Below are positions 18,008-26,612 of a DNA stretch of 64,000 nt, piece by piece. This DNA comes from Helicobacter sp. MIT 05-5294. Its GTDB lineage: Bacteria > Campylobacterota > Campylobacteria > Campylobacterales > Helicobacteraceae. Positions within the stretch are counted from its first letter, which is position 1; each line of letters starts with the position of its first letter. The notes beneath the pieces are model-generated. The model made no database searches, was not told the origin of the DNA, and worked only from the letters and a program-made list of their open reading frames with translations. The position numbers and the translations under genes were made by a program. Where the stretch lies: contig NZ_JRPA02000011.1 of the NCBI RefSeq assembly GCF_000765675.1, positions 1 through 64,000 on the forward strand, in the 5' to 3' direction.

Positions 18008-18820
18008 TAAATAATCCTTTTTCTTTTTTCATTGTTTCTAAAAATCGCTTTTTACTAAGTTCACAATATTGCTTATCAAGTTCAATCCCAATAAATTGAC
18101 GATGGTTAAGGCAAGATTCTATCATTGTTGTGCCACTCCCATTAAAAGGGTCGCACACCAACATCGCCCACAAAAGAAAAAAGCTTGATACATCGCTTGG
18201 GCAACTCTCTAGGAAAGGGAGCAGGGTGTCCGATACGCTTTTTGGATTCTCCATATAAATGTCCATAAACCATTTGTCCAAGCCATAAATTCTTCTTTGC
18301 TAATATCGCTCTCCCCTTTATGCTTTTTCTTCCACTCACCCTTATAAAGCACAAGAATCAACTCCACAGGCGCAATGACATAGGGGGCAGAAGCACTTAG
18401 CCAACTTCCCCGAGCAGTGCGGCGTGAGATGTTGCCCTCATTCCAAACAATTGTGCTATGATATTTCTAGCCAACTTCTTTAGCAATTCGTGTTAAATCC
18501 GCGCCTACAGTTTGTTGCCCACCTTTATTTTTATCCAGCGGAATATTAAGGCAAAATCGCGCTTCATCTTTTGCCCAAAAATAGCAATTTACTATCCATT
18601 GTGCGCTAAATTTTAAGTATTCTTCATAATTTTCAGAATCTACATTAGAATTGTAATCTATACCGACACTATAAGGAGGCGAAGTGATGATTAAATCAAG
18701 GCTTTGAGGTTGTAAAAGTTTTTTATCAAGCACAGAGGAATGATAGAGTATAATATTATCAGCAATAGACAATGGATCCCCATCATCGCTTGTCAATGTC
18801 TCTATTTGTGTCTTTATCAT
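17988..18820 (-). pseudogene. Beta-class DNA methyltransferase, broken
   Basis: Pieces of one type II methylase in order. DLIITSPPYSVGIDY is catalytic motif IV; TSPPY suggests N4-cytosine. Then DEARFCLNIPLD, an in-frame TAG at 18469-18467, and NEGNISRRTARGSWLSASAPY. A frameshift comes before KKRIGHPAPFPRELPKR, and another before VCDPFNGSGTTMIES (SAM motif I) and RQFIGIELDKQYCELSKKRF. One nonsense change plus two frameshifts make it inactive as written. The 3' end overlaps the start of the HNH endonuclease relic. Confidence 0.85.
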
Positions 18821-18916
18821 TTGTTTCTCTAGTGTTGAAATATTCCAATTATATCATCTTTTCACTATCGTTTAGAATCTGCGCATTTTATGTGCTTCAA
18901 GCCGCTCATTTTAAGT

Positions 18917-19702
18917 TTAGAAAAACTCCCGAATAATCAGTTGCGTTGAAATCGCAAAACACAGACAAATCACAACAGGTTTAATAATCTTTGTGCCATG
19001 TTTGAGTGCAAGTTTTGCTCCAGTCCTCGCTCCAAGTGCTTGTCCAACGCACATTATAATTCCCAAAACCCACAAAACATTCCCACTAAGCACAAAAAAC
19101 AATGTCGAGGCAATATTGATACTAAAAACTATCCAACGCGAAGATGCTAAGGCTTTACTAAGTCCATAGCCCCCAACGCTAACAAGCATTGTGAGAATGA
19201 GTGTGCCAATTCCCACACCCAAAAACCCACCATAAAAACTCGCACCCGCGCAAGTGCCATAGAGTAGGGCTTTGTGCGGTGTTGTCGCTCTGTCGGTGTC
19301 GCTGATGTTGCGCGAGAGCAAGAAATACGCGCCAATGGTAATCATCACAAAGGGCAAAATTTTTGAGAGAATCACGACTTCTACAACCTGCACACTAAGC
19401 GCACCAATGCTTGCAAACACGACCGCGATACCGATACACACAGCGTTTGTGCGCATATCGACCAAGCCCTGTGCATAATAATGCGCCGCACCAGTAAATG
19501 AGCCAACACACGCTTGGAGTTTGTTTGTCGCAAGCGCGGCGAGGGGGTTTATCCCACTCAAAAGCAAGAGTGGCATGGTGATCATTCCCGCCCCGCCCGA
19601 GAGCGAGCCAACAACCCCGCCAAAGATTGACGCAAAAAACAAGATAAGATACCAATAGAACGCGACATCTTCAAAGCTTGGTGTGGTGATGAGTTCAAGC
19701 AT
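18917..19702 (-). CDS. TSUP (TauE/SafE) family membrane transporter
   Basis: 261 aa with about seven to eight transmembrane helices. It has the duplicated TSUP motif: FGGVVGSLSGGAGMITMPLLLL in the first half and YGGFLGVGIGTLILTMLVSV in the second. The family exports or imports sulfur compounds such as sulfite or organosulfonates; the substrate here is unknown. It is followed on the same strand by broken RM genes and preceded by the YnfA-like gene. Confidence 0.88.
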   Translation of the reverse strand: MLELITTPSFEDVAFYWYLILFFASIFGGVVGSLSGGAGMITMPLLLLSGINPLAALATNKLQACVGSFTGAAHYYAQGLVDMRTNAVCIGIAVVFASIGALSVQVVEVVILSKILPFVMITIGAYFLLSRNISDTDRATTPHKALLYGTCAGASFYGGFLGVGIGTLILTMLVSVGGYGLSKALASSRWIVFSINIASTLFFVLSGNVLWVLGIIMCVGQALGARTGAKLALKHGTKIIKPVVICLCFAISTQLIIREFF

Positions 19703-19770
19703 GGGGTCTCCTTGTATTTTTAAGGTTTGAAATTATAGCATTTACGACAAGCCCCCTGCGCTCATTTGCA

Positions 19771-20094
19771 TTAATTGCGTGGAGCATACATTATAAGACA
19801 AACGCCAAAAAGCACTAAGATTCCGCCTATAATGTCCCACATATCGGGCTTAAAACTATCAAATTTCATTGCCCAAATAATAGAAAATACGATAAAGATT
19901 CCCCCATACGCAGCATAAACTCTGCCAAATCCTTGCACTTGCCAAGTCGCCACCACTCCATACAATGCAAGGCAAATCATTCCGATTATGCCTAGCATCA
20001 ACCCTTTTTCTTCTTTTAGCCAAATCCAAACCAAATATCCCCCACCCACTTCTAAAAAAGCTGCGAGAACGAAAACCAGCAATGATTGCAACAC
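19771..20094 (-). CDS. ynfA: YnfA/UPF0060 family inner-membrane protein
   Basis: About 107 aa with four transmembrane helices. The family hallmarks are AAFLEVGGGYLVWIWL, GMICLALYGVVATWQ, GRVYAAYGGIFIVFSIIWAM and a final LVLFGVCLIMYAPR. YnfA proteins are small SMR-like transporters. I prefer the GTG at 20094, because TAAGG at the stop of the aldo/keto reductase gene serves as its ribosome-binding site and the family is about 108 aa long. An ATG at 20142 in the same frame would overlap that gene by 38 bp. Confidence 0.85.
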   Translation of the reverse strand: MLQSLLVFVLAAFLEVGGGYLVWIWLKEEKGLMLGIIGMICLALYGVVATWQVQGFGRVYAAYGGIFIVFSIIWAMKFDSFKPDMWDIIGGILVLFGVCLIMYAPRN

Positions 20095-20104
20095 TATAAG
20101 AACC

Positions 20105-21070
20105 TTACGCGTCCCAACCAAAAAGGCTTTTGTTAGTATCAAGCTTTTTGATTGCGCTTAAATCTTGCAAATCAAGCTTAAAATCAAAAATGTTGATATT
20201 TTCTATCATGCGCTCTTTTTTAGAGGTTTTGGGGATTACATTAATCCCGCGCTGCACCAAATAGCGCAACCCGACTTGCGCAGGAGTTTTGCCATATTTT
20301 TCACCGATTTGTATCAAAGTAGGATTCTTAAAAAAGTCGTTATTGCCATTAGCAAAAGGACTCCACGCCTGCATAATCGTGCCGTGTTTTGCCATCGTTT
20401 CTTGCAAAGCTTCGCGTTGAAAAAACACATGGGTTTGCACCTGATTAACCGCCGGGATAATTTGGCAAGACTTAATAAAATCAAGATAGGCTTTAGTATC
20501 AAAATTTGAGATTCCGAGTGCTTTAATCTTGCCTTGTGCATAGGCTTCTTCCATTGCCTCATACATTTCTTTTGACTGCGCATAAGGGCTGTGGATTAAC
20601 AGCAAATCCACATAATCAAGCTTGAGTTTATTCAGCGATTCTGCAATGCTTTTTTTGGTCGCCTTATAGCCCATACCGCTTGAAAGTTTTGTAGTGATAA
20701 AAAGCTCCTCGCGTTGATAGCCATTTTTGAGACTTGCATTAATTGCCGCTCCCAAATCTCGCTCATTGTTATACATCTGTGCACTATCAAAAAGGCGATA
20801 GCCCACACTAAGTGCGTCTTTAACCGCCCTCTGACAATCCACCTCGCGCAAAGCATAGGTCCCAAGCCCAATGATTGGCATCATCACGCCATTATTAAGC
20901 GTAAGATTCGGGATTGCATTTGTGTCTTTTGAATTCTCATCTGCCAAAAGTGTTCCGATTCCAAAGTTTGCTAACGCCATTGTTGCTCCTATCTTTGCCG
21001 AAGTTTTGAGAAACTCACGGCGGGTATTTCTCGCCTGATTTGTCTGAAGATTCCAAGTGTTGTGATTCAT
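20105..21070 (-). CDS. Tat-exported aldo/keto reductase
   Basis: 321 aa. Residues 1-45 are a twin-arginine signal: TRREFLKTSAKIGATMALAN, cleavage after about LLA. The (beta/alpha)8 reductase follows: IGLGTYALREVD, DSAQMYNNE (Asp and catalytic Tyr), ITTKLSS (Lys), LLLIHSPY (His), GISNFD, and VIPKTSKKERMIENI (NADPH phosphate binding). Family members reduce aldehydes and ketones with NADPH, a cofactor not normally present in the periplasm. It follows a MerR gene by 50 bp and is coupled to ynfA. Confidence 0.92.
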   Translation of the reverse strand: MNHNTWNLQTNQARNTRREFLKTSAKIGATMALANFGIGTLLADENSKDTNAIPNLTLNNGVMMPIIGLGTYALREVDCQRAVKDALSVGYRLFDSAQMYNNERDLGAAINASLKNGYQREELFITTKLSSGMGYKATKKSIAESLNKLKLDYVDLLLIHSPYAQSKEMYEAMEEAYAQGKIKALGISNFDTKAYLDFIKSCQIIPAVNQVQTHVFFQREALQETMAKHGTIMQAWSPFANGNNDFFKNPTLIQIGEKYGKTPAQVGLRYLVQRGINVIPKTSKKERMIENINIFDFKLDLQDLSAIKKLDTNKSLFGWDA

Positions 21071-21120
21071 GATTTTTCCTTTGATTCAAGATGAATTTGT
21101 ATGTGCATTGAACGCTCCTT

Positions 21121-21498
21121 TTAATATTTCTTTTGTTTCGCGCATTCAAGATTTTCATACATCTTGTGTTTTTCTTCTAAGATTTTTAAAATCTCTTTTG
21201 TTTTTGCCAAATCTTTTTTGACAAATTCTACTTGCTTTTTGATGATGTCTTTACGCTCTTTTAGGGTTTTGTCGCCCTGAAAATAGAGGTCAATATAATG
21301 CTTTATCGTCTTAATGTCCATTTTGGTTTCTCGTAAATACTCAATCCAACGCAACGCGTCAATATCGTTTTGGCTAAAATACCGCACTTTATTCTTGTCG
21401 GTTTCCAGATAGGGGAATAGCCCCTTTTTAATCCAAAAGCGAATCTTGGTTGAGGGGATTCCTGTTTTTCGCTCTACTTCTATAATCGTCCAAGCCAT
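21121..21498 (-). CDS. MerR-family transcription regulator
   Basis: 125 aa. The winged helix-turn-helix starts MAWTIIEVERKTGIPSTKIRFWIKKGLF, and YFSQNDIDALRWIEYLR gives the second part. A long dimerisation coiled coil (about 70-115) follows. It lacks the Cys at the position where the aldehyde/thiol sensors AdhR and NmlR carry theirs (Tyr in WIEYLRETKM), so it may sense something else or lack a ligand. It is upstream of, and probably cotranscribed with, the Tat aldo/keto reductase. It is one of two MerR proteins in the window. Confidence 0.92.
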   Translation of the reverse strand: MAWTIIEVERKTGIPSTKIRFWIKKGLFPYLETDKNKVRYFSQNDIDALRWIEYLRETKMDIKTIKHYIDLYFQGDKTLKERKDIIKKQVEFVKKDLAKTKEILKILEEKHKMYENLECAKQKKY

Positions 21499-21537
21499 TT
21501 GATTTCCTTTAGTGGTTTTGTGATTCTTTTGCCCATA

Positions 21538-21716
21538 CTATCTTGCAAAAAATGTTTCAATCGTAACGACTGCGGTATTTTGTTGGTGCTGTGGCGCAAT
21601 AGAATCGGTGAGGATTCTTAAAATCTCTGCACCTAGAATATATCCTCTTGCTACTTCACTTGCACTTAAATCCTCAAACCGCCTTGCCATTGGGGGCAAA
21701 TCAATCGTAAGATGTC
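21538..21716 (-). pseudogene. Unidentified C-terminal gene remnant
   Basis: Between the MerR gene and the CMD gene, one minus-strand frame without a start reads HLTIDLPPMARRFEDLSASE, ARGYILGAEILRIL and TAVVTIETFFAR then stop. The amino-acid composition looks like a real protein end, but I do not recognise the family. It could also be chance. Confidence 0.3.
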
Positions 21717-21737
21717 ATTGCTATCTATCTGCATTTT

Positions 21738-22682
21738 TTATTGCAAAGGCGCAATCGCATCAATCGCACTTAACGCATTAAGGCTTCTTGGGTAGCCAAT
21801 ATATGGCACAAGCGCGGTAACCACAGCGATAAGTTTTGCTCTATCATTGCCAATTCTAATATTCCCCGCGACATGGGCTTTGACTTGAGAATCTGCCCCA
21901 CCCATTGAGAGGATATACACAAAAGTTAAGAGTTCGCGGAATTGCAGCTCTAAACCTGTGCGCGTGTAATAATCACCAAAGCAATTTGCTGATAAGAATC
22001 TGCGGATATGCTGATAGTCTTTGGGTGCATTTGCATTGCCTTTGTCTATCGCTTCTCCAAAAAGCTCTCTTTGGGTCTCTAAGCCTTTTTCTTGGCGGTT
22101 TTCTCGCGTGGTGGTGCTTTGGGCTTCTAGGGGCAAGGTGATATGATATGCTTTGAAAATCTCATTGGTTGCGGTGATAAAGTCAATGCTCTTGCCCATT
22201 CCGACATAAGGTGTCGCTTGGTAGAGTATCTCTTTAATCGCTATGGGCGAAACACCATTTTTAAGTGCGGCATTTAGAATCGTCTTGTATTCACTTAAAG
22301 CAGGGATTGCCACGAGTGAAGCAAGGATTATCAGTAGTCGTTCTTGTAGTTCTAGCTTAGAATCGACTATGACTTCATCAAAACTGAAATTGACATAATT
22401 GCTAAAAAACTCGGGGTCGGTTTTTGCCAGATCGCTTTGAGCGGGCGAAACACCAAAGAGGGTTTCAAAGTTTGCTCTTGCATTTTCTGTGAGGTTCATT
22501 GTGTCTCCTTGTGTGAGTTTGGGGGTGTGGTTTGATTCTATTGCGCTTTGGGTATGAGAATCTTTGCATGCACTAAGCGAGATTCCAAGCCCGCCTAAGC
22601 CAACTAAGCCCCCAATTTTTACCGAAGTTTTTAAAAACTCGCGGCGGGTTTTAGAATCTAGTTTTTGCGATTCTGTTTTCAT
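21738..22682 (-). CDS. Exported carboxymuconolactone-decarboxylase/AhpD-like protein
   Basis: 314 aa. Residues 1-45 are a Tat signal, TRREFLKTSVKIGGLVGLGG, ending in GISLSAC, which is also a possible lipobox. Two CMD-type helical domains follow: LQERLLIILASLVAIPALSE (about 112-131) and QFRELLTFVYILSMGGADSQVKAH (about 243-266). The peroxidatic CxxC of AhpD is absent. Family members include gamma-carboxymuconolactone decarboxylases and peroxidase partners. A second ribosome-binding site and ATG (22499, residue 62) mark the start of the catalytic part. It is transcribed from a 19-bp-spacer promoter at 22781-22811. Confidence 0.88.
   Translation of the reverse strand: MKTESQKLDSKTRREFLKTSVKIGGLVGLGGLGISLSACKDSHTQSAIESNHTPKLTQGDTMNLTENARANFETLFGVSPAQSDLAKTDPEFFSNYVNFSFDEVIVDSKLELQERLLIILASLVAIPALSEYKTILNAALKNGVSPIAIKEILYQATPYVGMGKSIDFITATNEIFKAYHITLPLEAQSTTTRENRQEKGLETQRELFGEAIDKGNANAPKDYQHIRRFLSANCFGDYYTRTGLELQFRELLTFVYILSMGGADSQVKAHVAGNIRIGNDRAKLIAVVTALVPYIGYPRSLNALSAIDAIAPLQ
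22499..22512 (-). promoter_or_regulatory. Internal ribosome-binding site and ATG inside the CMD gene
   Basis: AAGGAGACACAATG in frame after the signal peptide. Translation from here would give a 253-aa cytoplasmic CMD protein starting MNLTENARAN. Confidence 0.5.
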
Positions 22683-22780
22683 TATTTCTCCTTTTGGTTT
22701 AGAATCTTAGGCTTTGCCTTAGAATAATAAATCCATCGTCATACAAATCGCATGACTCCTTGCATAGAAGTAAAAATGAA

Positions 22781-22811
22781 ATTATAAAATATGAGAGTTA
22801 GTATCAGTCAA
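22781..22811 (-). promoter_or_regulatory. MerR-type promoter of the CMD gene (19-bp spacer)
   Basis: On the minus strand, TTGACT (22811-22806), a 19-bp spacer GATACTAACTCTCATATTT, then TATAAT (22786-22781). The 15-bp element TGATACTAACTCTCA is an imperfect dyad. The spacing and sequence are shared with six other promoters here. Confidence 0.8.
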
Positions 22812-22837
22812 GGGACTTGAATTGATAAAAATAAAAA

Positions 22838-23716
22838 TTATGATTTTCTAATTGCCTCTTCTACTTTTGCTTTAGCCTTTTCTAGCAATATCTTTGCTTC
22901 TGTTCGTAGAGCAAAGCTTTGAATGATTTTAGATTCTATGGTTTGTTGAATCTGTTTATTAAGGATTGGGATAAGCACATTTTTAATCTCATCAAGCTTC
23001 CAATGTGCAATAATCGAACCTCCACTATCCCGCTCTGCTTGAAGCTCGGTTGTAAGGGAGTTGAGAATTAAGGTTAAATATTGAGGCAGAATAAGACTTT
23101 TGTCTTTTATCTGCAAATGCAAAATCGCCCCGCTTGTGATACATTCTAAATCTTTTTCTAAACAATAAGCAAGCCCTATACTCCCATCTTTGCTTAATAA
23201 AATCATATCTTTTTTCGGATATAAGTTTTTTAATTCTTCTTCATTAAAATCTGCAGAATCTAAATAGATTTCACTTTGATTGATTCCAAAATGGCTAAGA
23301 TTACTCACACGAATAAAAGGGATTCCGCTTTCTCTGTATGCTTCACTACCGGGTTCTATGGATTTTTTGATTTCTACCAAATCTCCCAATCTTGCATAGT
23401 GTTGAGATTTGATTAAATTTTCATTTTGCTCATATTTGGTTTGATAATATTCAGAATCTAATCTACTAGTTTTTAGGAAAGATTCTTTTAAAGTTTTAAT
23501 CGTGTAATTTATGGGTTGGGTGTTGGCATTGAAATGCTTTTGTGCGATTTCATTTGCGCTTTGAGATTCTGTATTACAAAATACGAGTTCTTCATATAAC
23601 AGCCATTCGCCCAAACGATATTCTTGTTTTGACTCTTTAAGTTTGGCTTTGATTTGCGGGTAGTAGATTCTAAAGATTTTGCTTATAAGGAGGGCATTAT
23701 TCCCCCCCCCCCCCCC
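22838..23716 (-). CDS. hsdS: Downstream part of phase-variable S subunit (third recognition domain)
   Basis: Specificity-subunit sequence out of frame with the upstream S gene because of the 15-G tract. It begins after the tract (NNALLISKIFRIYYPQ). It contains TIKTLKESFLKTSRLDSEYYQTKY, nearly the same linker as in the upstream half. A target-recognition domain opens ARLGDLVEIKKSIEPGSEAY, and a helical conserved region ends it (SFALRTEAKILLEKAKAKVEEA). With 14 or 17 G the two frames join into one protein of about 760 aa with an extra recognition domain. As written this part has no credible start of its own. Confidence 0.8.
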   Translation of the reverse strand, partial: GGGGGNNALLISKIFRIYYPQIKAKLKESKQEYRLGEWLLYEELVFCNTESQSANEIAQKHFNANTQPINYTIKTLKESFLKTSRLDSEYYQTKYEQNENLIKSQHYARLGDLVEIKKSIEPGSEAYRESGIPFIRVSNLSHFGINQSEIYLDSADFNEEELKNLYPKKDMILLSKDGSIGLAYCLEKDLECITSGAILHLQIKDKSLILPQYLTLILNSLTTELQAERDSGGSIIAHWKLDEIKNVLIPILNKQIQQTIESKIIQSFALRTEAKILLEKAKAKVEEAIRKS

Positions 23717-25124
23717 GCACAATAGCAGATTCTACTTTTTCTTTAGCAACTTGTAGAAGATTTTTCGCCTCTTTGCGTAATGCGAAGCTTTTTTGAATAT
23801 GAGCGGCGATTTGGGTTTGAATCTCTAAGGAGATTTTGGGGATAAGTATATTTTGTAATTCCTCTTTGGAAATAGCTGTTAAAATTGTCCCACTTGGAAA
23901 TTTTTTCAAATATTCTTGAAATATTTGAGATTTAAACAAAACAAGCAAGGTTTCACTATTGATAGATTGTGCTTTCAATACATAGAATCCTGTTGAAACA
24001 ATACAATTATCAAATTCTTCAGTAATTAAAGCACAACTACTCAAGCTCCCCTCAATACTAGAAATAATCAAGTCCCCTTTTTTAACAAGTCGTCTAGCCC
24101 TTGTAGGGAGATTTTCTCCTAGCTCCTCTAAAGGCTCATTAATATTGCCATTACCTCCAATGTTTGCAAGCTCTATATAGCGATATTTTTCTTTAGCATT
24201 TGGAGTAAAATTAGAATCCTTAATCTCAATAAGGGTTAATGCCATAAAACCGCCTTGATAGTTTTTGATATATGATTCGATTTTGTCATATTTGGTTTGG
24301 TAATATTCGCTATCCAGCCTGCCAGTTTTGAGGAAAGATTCTTTGAGTGTGCGAATGGAGATATTTATAGAATTTTGCTTATCTTGCAAAAGACTTTGCA
24401 AGGGATTTTTAGGGTCAAGTCCTAATTCTGCATATAAAATCGCTTCTGCCTCTTTATACAACTCTTTGCTTTGTTCTAGGGAAAAATGAGAATCTTTAAC
24501 AAGCTTTTCAATTTCTAATTGAAATTCCATAGAAAAAAGGGGAACTAAAAGTTTTTCATAAAAATCGGTTGGCACTCTTTGTCTTCCACTTGTTCCAACC
24601 ATATTATCAGCAGCAATCTTTCTTATAGATTCTCTATTTAAATAGCAAAATACAAACTCTTTTAGAAATCTTGAATCCTGTATGCGAAACACATTAAATT
24701 CTGTGCTACCAAAACCAATTTTATTTTCCAAATCAAAGGCTATCCCACATTTCCCGTGCTCCATACAAGGGGTTATTTTTGCAATTAAAATATCATTTTC
24801 AGCAAAATAGGTATAGCCCTTTTCAAAATCTTGTATTTCTCCACATTCTCTATCATTAATAACTCCATTTCCCAAATTTTGCATTGATAAAAAAGTAACT
24901 TTTGTATTCTTGTTTAAATGCGAAATTTCAGTTTTTGAAGGATTAATAAGTGCAATTTTAGATAATTTTTCATATACTAAATTCTTATTGATACATAAAT
25001 TTGATTTTTTAAAAGGTTCGCTATCAATTCTAAAACTATCATTATCCTTTTGCACTTCGCTAAGCTTAAGCACACTCACTTCCAAATGCGGAAATTTATC
25101 TTGCAAGGTTTGGTTTGGATTCAT
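23697..25124 (-). CDS. hsdS: S (specificity) subunit of a Fic-associated RM system
   Basis: 475 aa from the ATG at 25124 (AGGAG eight bases upstream). Two recognition halves are visible. The first runs to about residue 235 and ends with a helical FQLEIEKLVKDSHFSLEQSKELYKEAEAIL. A linker SIRTLKESFLKTGRLDSEYYQTKY follows. The second half ends QTQIAAHIQKSFALRKEAKNLLQVAKEK. The last residues, IVRGGGGE, are encoded by the 15-G tract and the protein stops there. One base less would extend it into the downstream frame. It should direct the methylase-nuclease fusion encoded upstream (26613-28691). Confidence 0.9.
   Translation of the reverse strand: MNPNQTLQDKFPHLEVSVLKLSEVQKDNDSFRIDSEPFKKSNLCINKNLVYEKLSKIALINPSKTEISHLNKNTKVTFLSMQNLGNGVINDRECGEIQDFEKGYTYFAENDILIAKITPCMEHGKCGIAFDLENKIGFGSTEFNVFRIQDSRFLKEFVFCYLNRESIRKIAADNMVGTSGRQRVPTDFYEKLLVPLFSMEFQLEIEKLVKDSHFSLEQSKELYKEAEAILYAELGLDPKNPLQSLLQDKQNSINISIRTLKESFLKTGRLDSEYYQTKYDKIESYIKNYQGGFMALTLIEIKDSNFTPNAKEKYRYIELANIGGNGNINEPLEELGENLPTRARRLVKKGDLIISSIEGSLSSCALITEEFDNCIVSTGFYVLKAQSINSETLLVLFKSQIFQEYLKKFPSGTILTAISKEELQNILIPKISLEIQTQIAAHIQKSFALRKEAKNLLQVAKEKVESAIVRGGGGE
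23702..23716. repeat. Poly-C/G tract (15 bases) inside the S gene
   Basis: An uninterrupted run of 15 C on the plus strand (G on the coding strand). Runs of this length slip during replication in Helicobacter and Campylobacter and act as contingency switches. At 15 the S gene ends early; at 14 or 17 it fuses with the downstream recognition domain. Confidence 0.95.
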
Positions 25125-25533
25125 TAATAGCACTCCTAATAATTTAATAAAATTTTAAGCAAAAATATAATAAATCTTTGCTATGATTACATTTCTTTCA
25201 AGGCGGATCCTTTTCCGCCATTTCCACTTTATATTTATTTCCATCATTTTCCCTTATAAGTAAAGTTGAAATTTAAGATTTTTATATAATATCTGTTCTT
25301 TCTAGGGGGCACTTGCCACCATTTCTAATTTTGCGCATAAAACACCAAATCCTTATGAAAACTTACTAACAAATCATCAAGAAAATCTTTAATTTTGTTT
25401 GGGTGTATAGAAATAATTGCGCTTTGGTTAAAGCTTTGTATCATCCCCTTCCTTTGATATGTTTAAAAAAACTAAATATTTATATATATTTATACAATAT
25501 GTTAAAAAAAATAAAAAATTTTAACATATCATA
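25125..25533. other. Intergenic region between the Fic and S genes
   Basis: About 400 bp, very AT-rich. It holds a GGCGGA-TCCTTT-TCCGCC stem-loop (about 25203-25220) that could end the Fic transcript, promoter-like TATATAAT near 25286, and one small minus-strand frame described separately. Nothing else was recognised. Confidence 0.6.
25325..25444 (-). CDS. Possible 39-residue protein
   Basis: An ATG at 25444 preceded by AAGGAAGGGG opens a 39-codon frame: MIQSFNQSAIISIHPNK, then IKDFLDDLLVSFHKDLVFYAQN. It has a balanced, protein-like composition and lies directly after the Fic gene on the same strand. It may be a tiny partner such as an antitoxin, or a relic of a larger gene. No family was recognised. 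Confidence 0.35.
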   Translation of the reverse strand: MIQSFNQSAIISIHPNKIKDFLDDLLVSFHKDLVFYAQN

Positions 25534-26610
25534 TCATATCAGTGGGTTACTTAAAATTTTAAATAACCTCACATTAATAAAATACTTATTTCTGCCAATT
25601 TTAATACACTCCAAAAGGGTTAATTTTTCGCAAGTTTTAAGGTATTTGGAGGCACTTTGTCGGCTTATTTTTAGTTTTTTTTCTAAAAATTCTATTTTTG
25701 TATAAGGATAAAAAAACAGGGCTTCAATCAAGTCTTTGCTATAAATTTTATCAGCATTGTTTTGTAAAACTTCAGCAGCATCTTTCATTGCTTTATCAAT
25801 ATCTTTGATTCTTTGAATTGTAGCGATTGAGGTTTTTTCTATGCCTTGTAGAATATAGACTATCCATTCATTCCAAGCCGCATTTTTGCTCACTTGCTCT
25901 AAAAGATGATAATACTTATCTTTATGCTTGATAATATAAGCACTCAAATACAAAATGGGTGTATCCAAACGCTCCTTGAAGACAAGATAAAGGATATTTA
26001 AGATTCTGCCTACTCTGCCATTACCATCATAAAAAGGGTGGATTGTCTCAAATTGATAATGAATAATCGCAAGTTTTATTAAGGGGTCAAAATTATCTAA
26101 ATCTTCATTGATATAACTTTCTAAATTATTCATAAGCCTTAAAATATCGTCTTTGTGCTGTGGGGGGATATGTTTAATCTCTCCTGTGGCTGGGTTTTTG
26201 AGCATTGTCCCGCTTTGGGTGCGAAAACCTGCATAATTTCTCTCTAGTCGCTTTTGAATCTCTAAAATATGTTTGTTGCGCAAAAGATTTTCTTTTTTAA
26301 TCAATCTAATACCAAGCTTAAGTGCTAATTCATAATTTTGCACTTCTTTAGCATTTTTGGTAATTTTACTTTCGTCAATCTGTGCTAAAAATAGCTCATC
26401 ATGTGTAGTGATAATATTTTCAATTGCATTAGAATCTTTTGCTTCTTGTAAAAGTAAAGAATTGATTAAAATATCTTGATTGGGGATAGTTTTTGCAAAC
26501 CCCTTAAGCTCTCCTAATCTACCTGAAGCTTTGCTCAAAAGCTCATAAATTTTTATATCCAAATGAATGTTAATTGGCAATTCTTGAGGGATAAATTCTT
26601 TTTTGCTCAT
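25534..26610 (-). CDS. Fic-domain AMP-transferase with built-in inhibitory helix
   Basis: 358 aa. The Fic active site HPFYDGNGRVGR (about 191-202) is canonical, with the catalytic His, the anion-binding GNG and the Arg. Near the N-terminus EAKDSNAIENI (about 57-66) carries the (S/T)xxxE(G/N) inhibition motif of class II Fic proteins, whose Glu blocks ATP. The C-terminal region looks like a winged helix (EFLEKKLKISRQSASKYLKTCEKL). The start is the ATG at 26610: GGAG lies inside the end of the upstream gene, two bases after whose stop Fic begins. Its place inside an RM operon suggests a conditional toxin or regulator. A (TGATA)3 run overlaps and follows the stop. Confidence 0.92.
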   Translation of the reverse strand: MSKKEFIPQELPINIHLDIKIYELLSKASGRLGELKGFAKTIPNQDILINSLLLQEAKDSNAIENIITTHDELFLAQIDESKITKNAKEVQNYELALKLGIRLIKKENLLRNKHILEIQKRLERNYAGFRTQSGTMLKNPATGEIKHIPPQHKDDILRLMNNLESYINEDLDNFDPLIKLAIIHYQFETIHPFYDGNGRVGRILNILYLVFKERLDTPILYLSAYIIKHKDKYYHLLEQVSKNAAWNEWIVYILQGIEKTSIATIQRIKDIDKAMKDAAEVLQNNADKIYSKDLIEALFFYPYTKIEFLEKKLKISRQSASKYLKTCEKLTLLECIKIGRNKYFINVRLFKILSNPLI

Positions 26611-26612
26611 GC

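Noticed and set aside
21665-21734. 22-codon frame MQIDSNDILRLICPQWQGG after the CMD gene, arginase-like at first sight
   Set aside because: Too short, and it overlaps another frame that also looks coding; the resemblance may be chance.
25526-25545. (TGATA)3 pentamer repeat at the end of the Fic gene as a phase-variation switch
   Set aside because: The first TGA in frame already ends the protein, so changes in copy number after it would have no effect.
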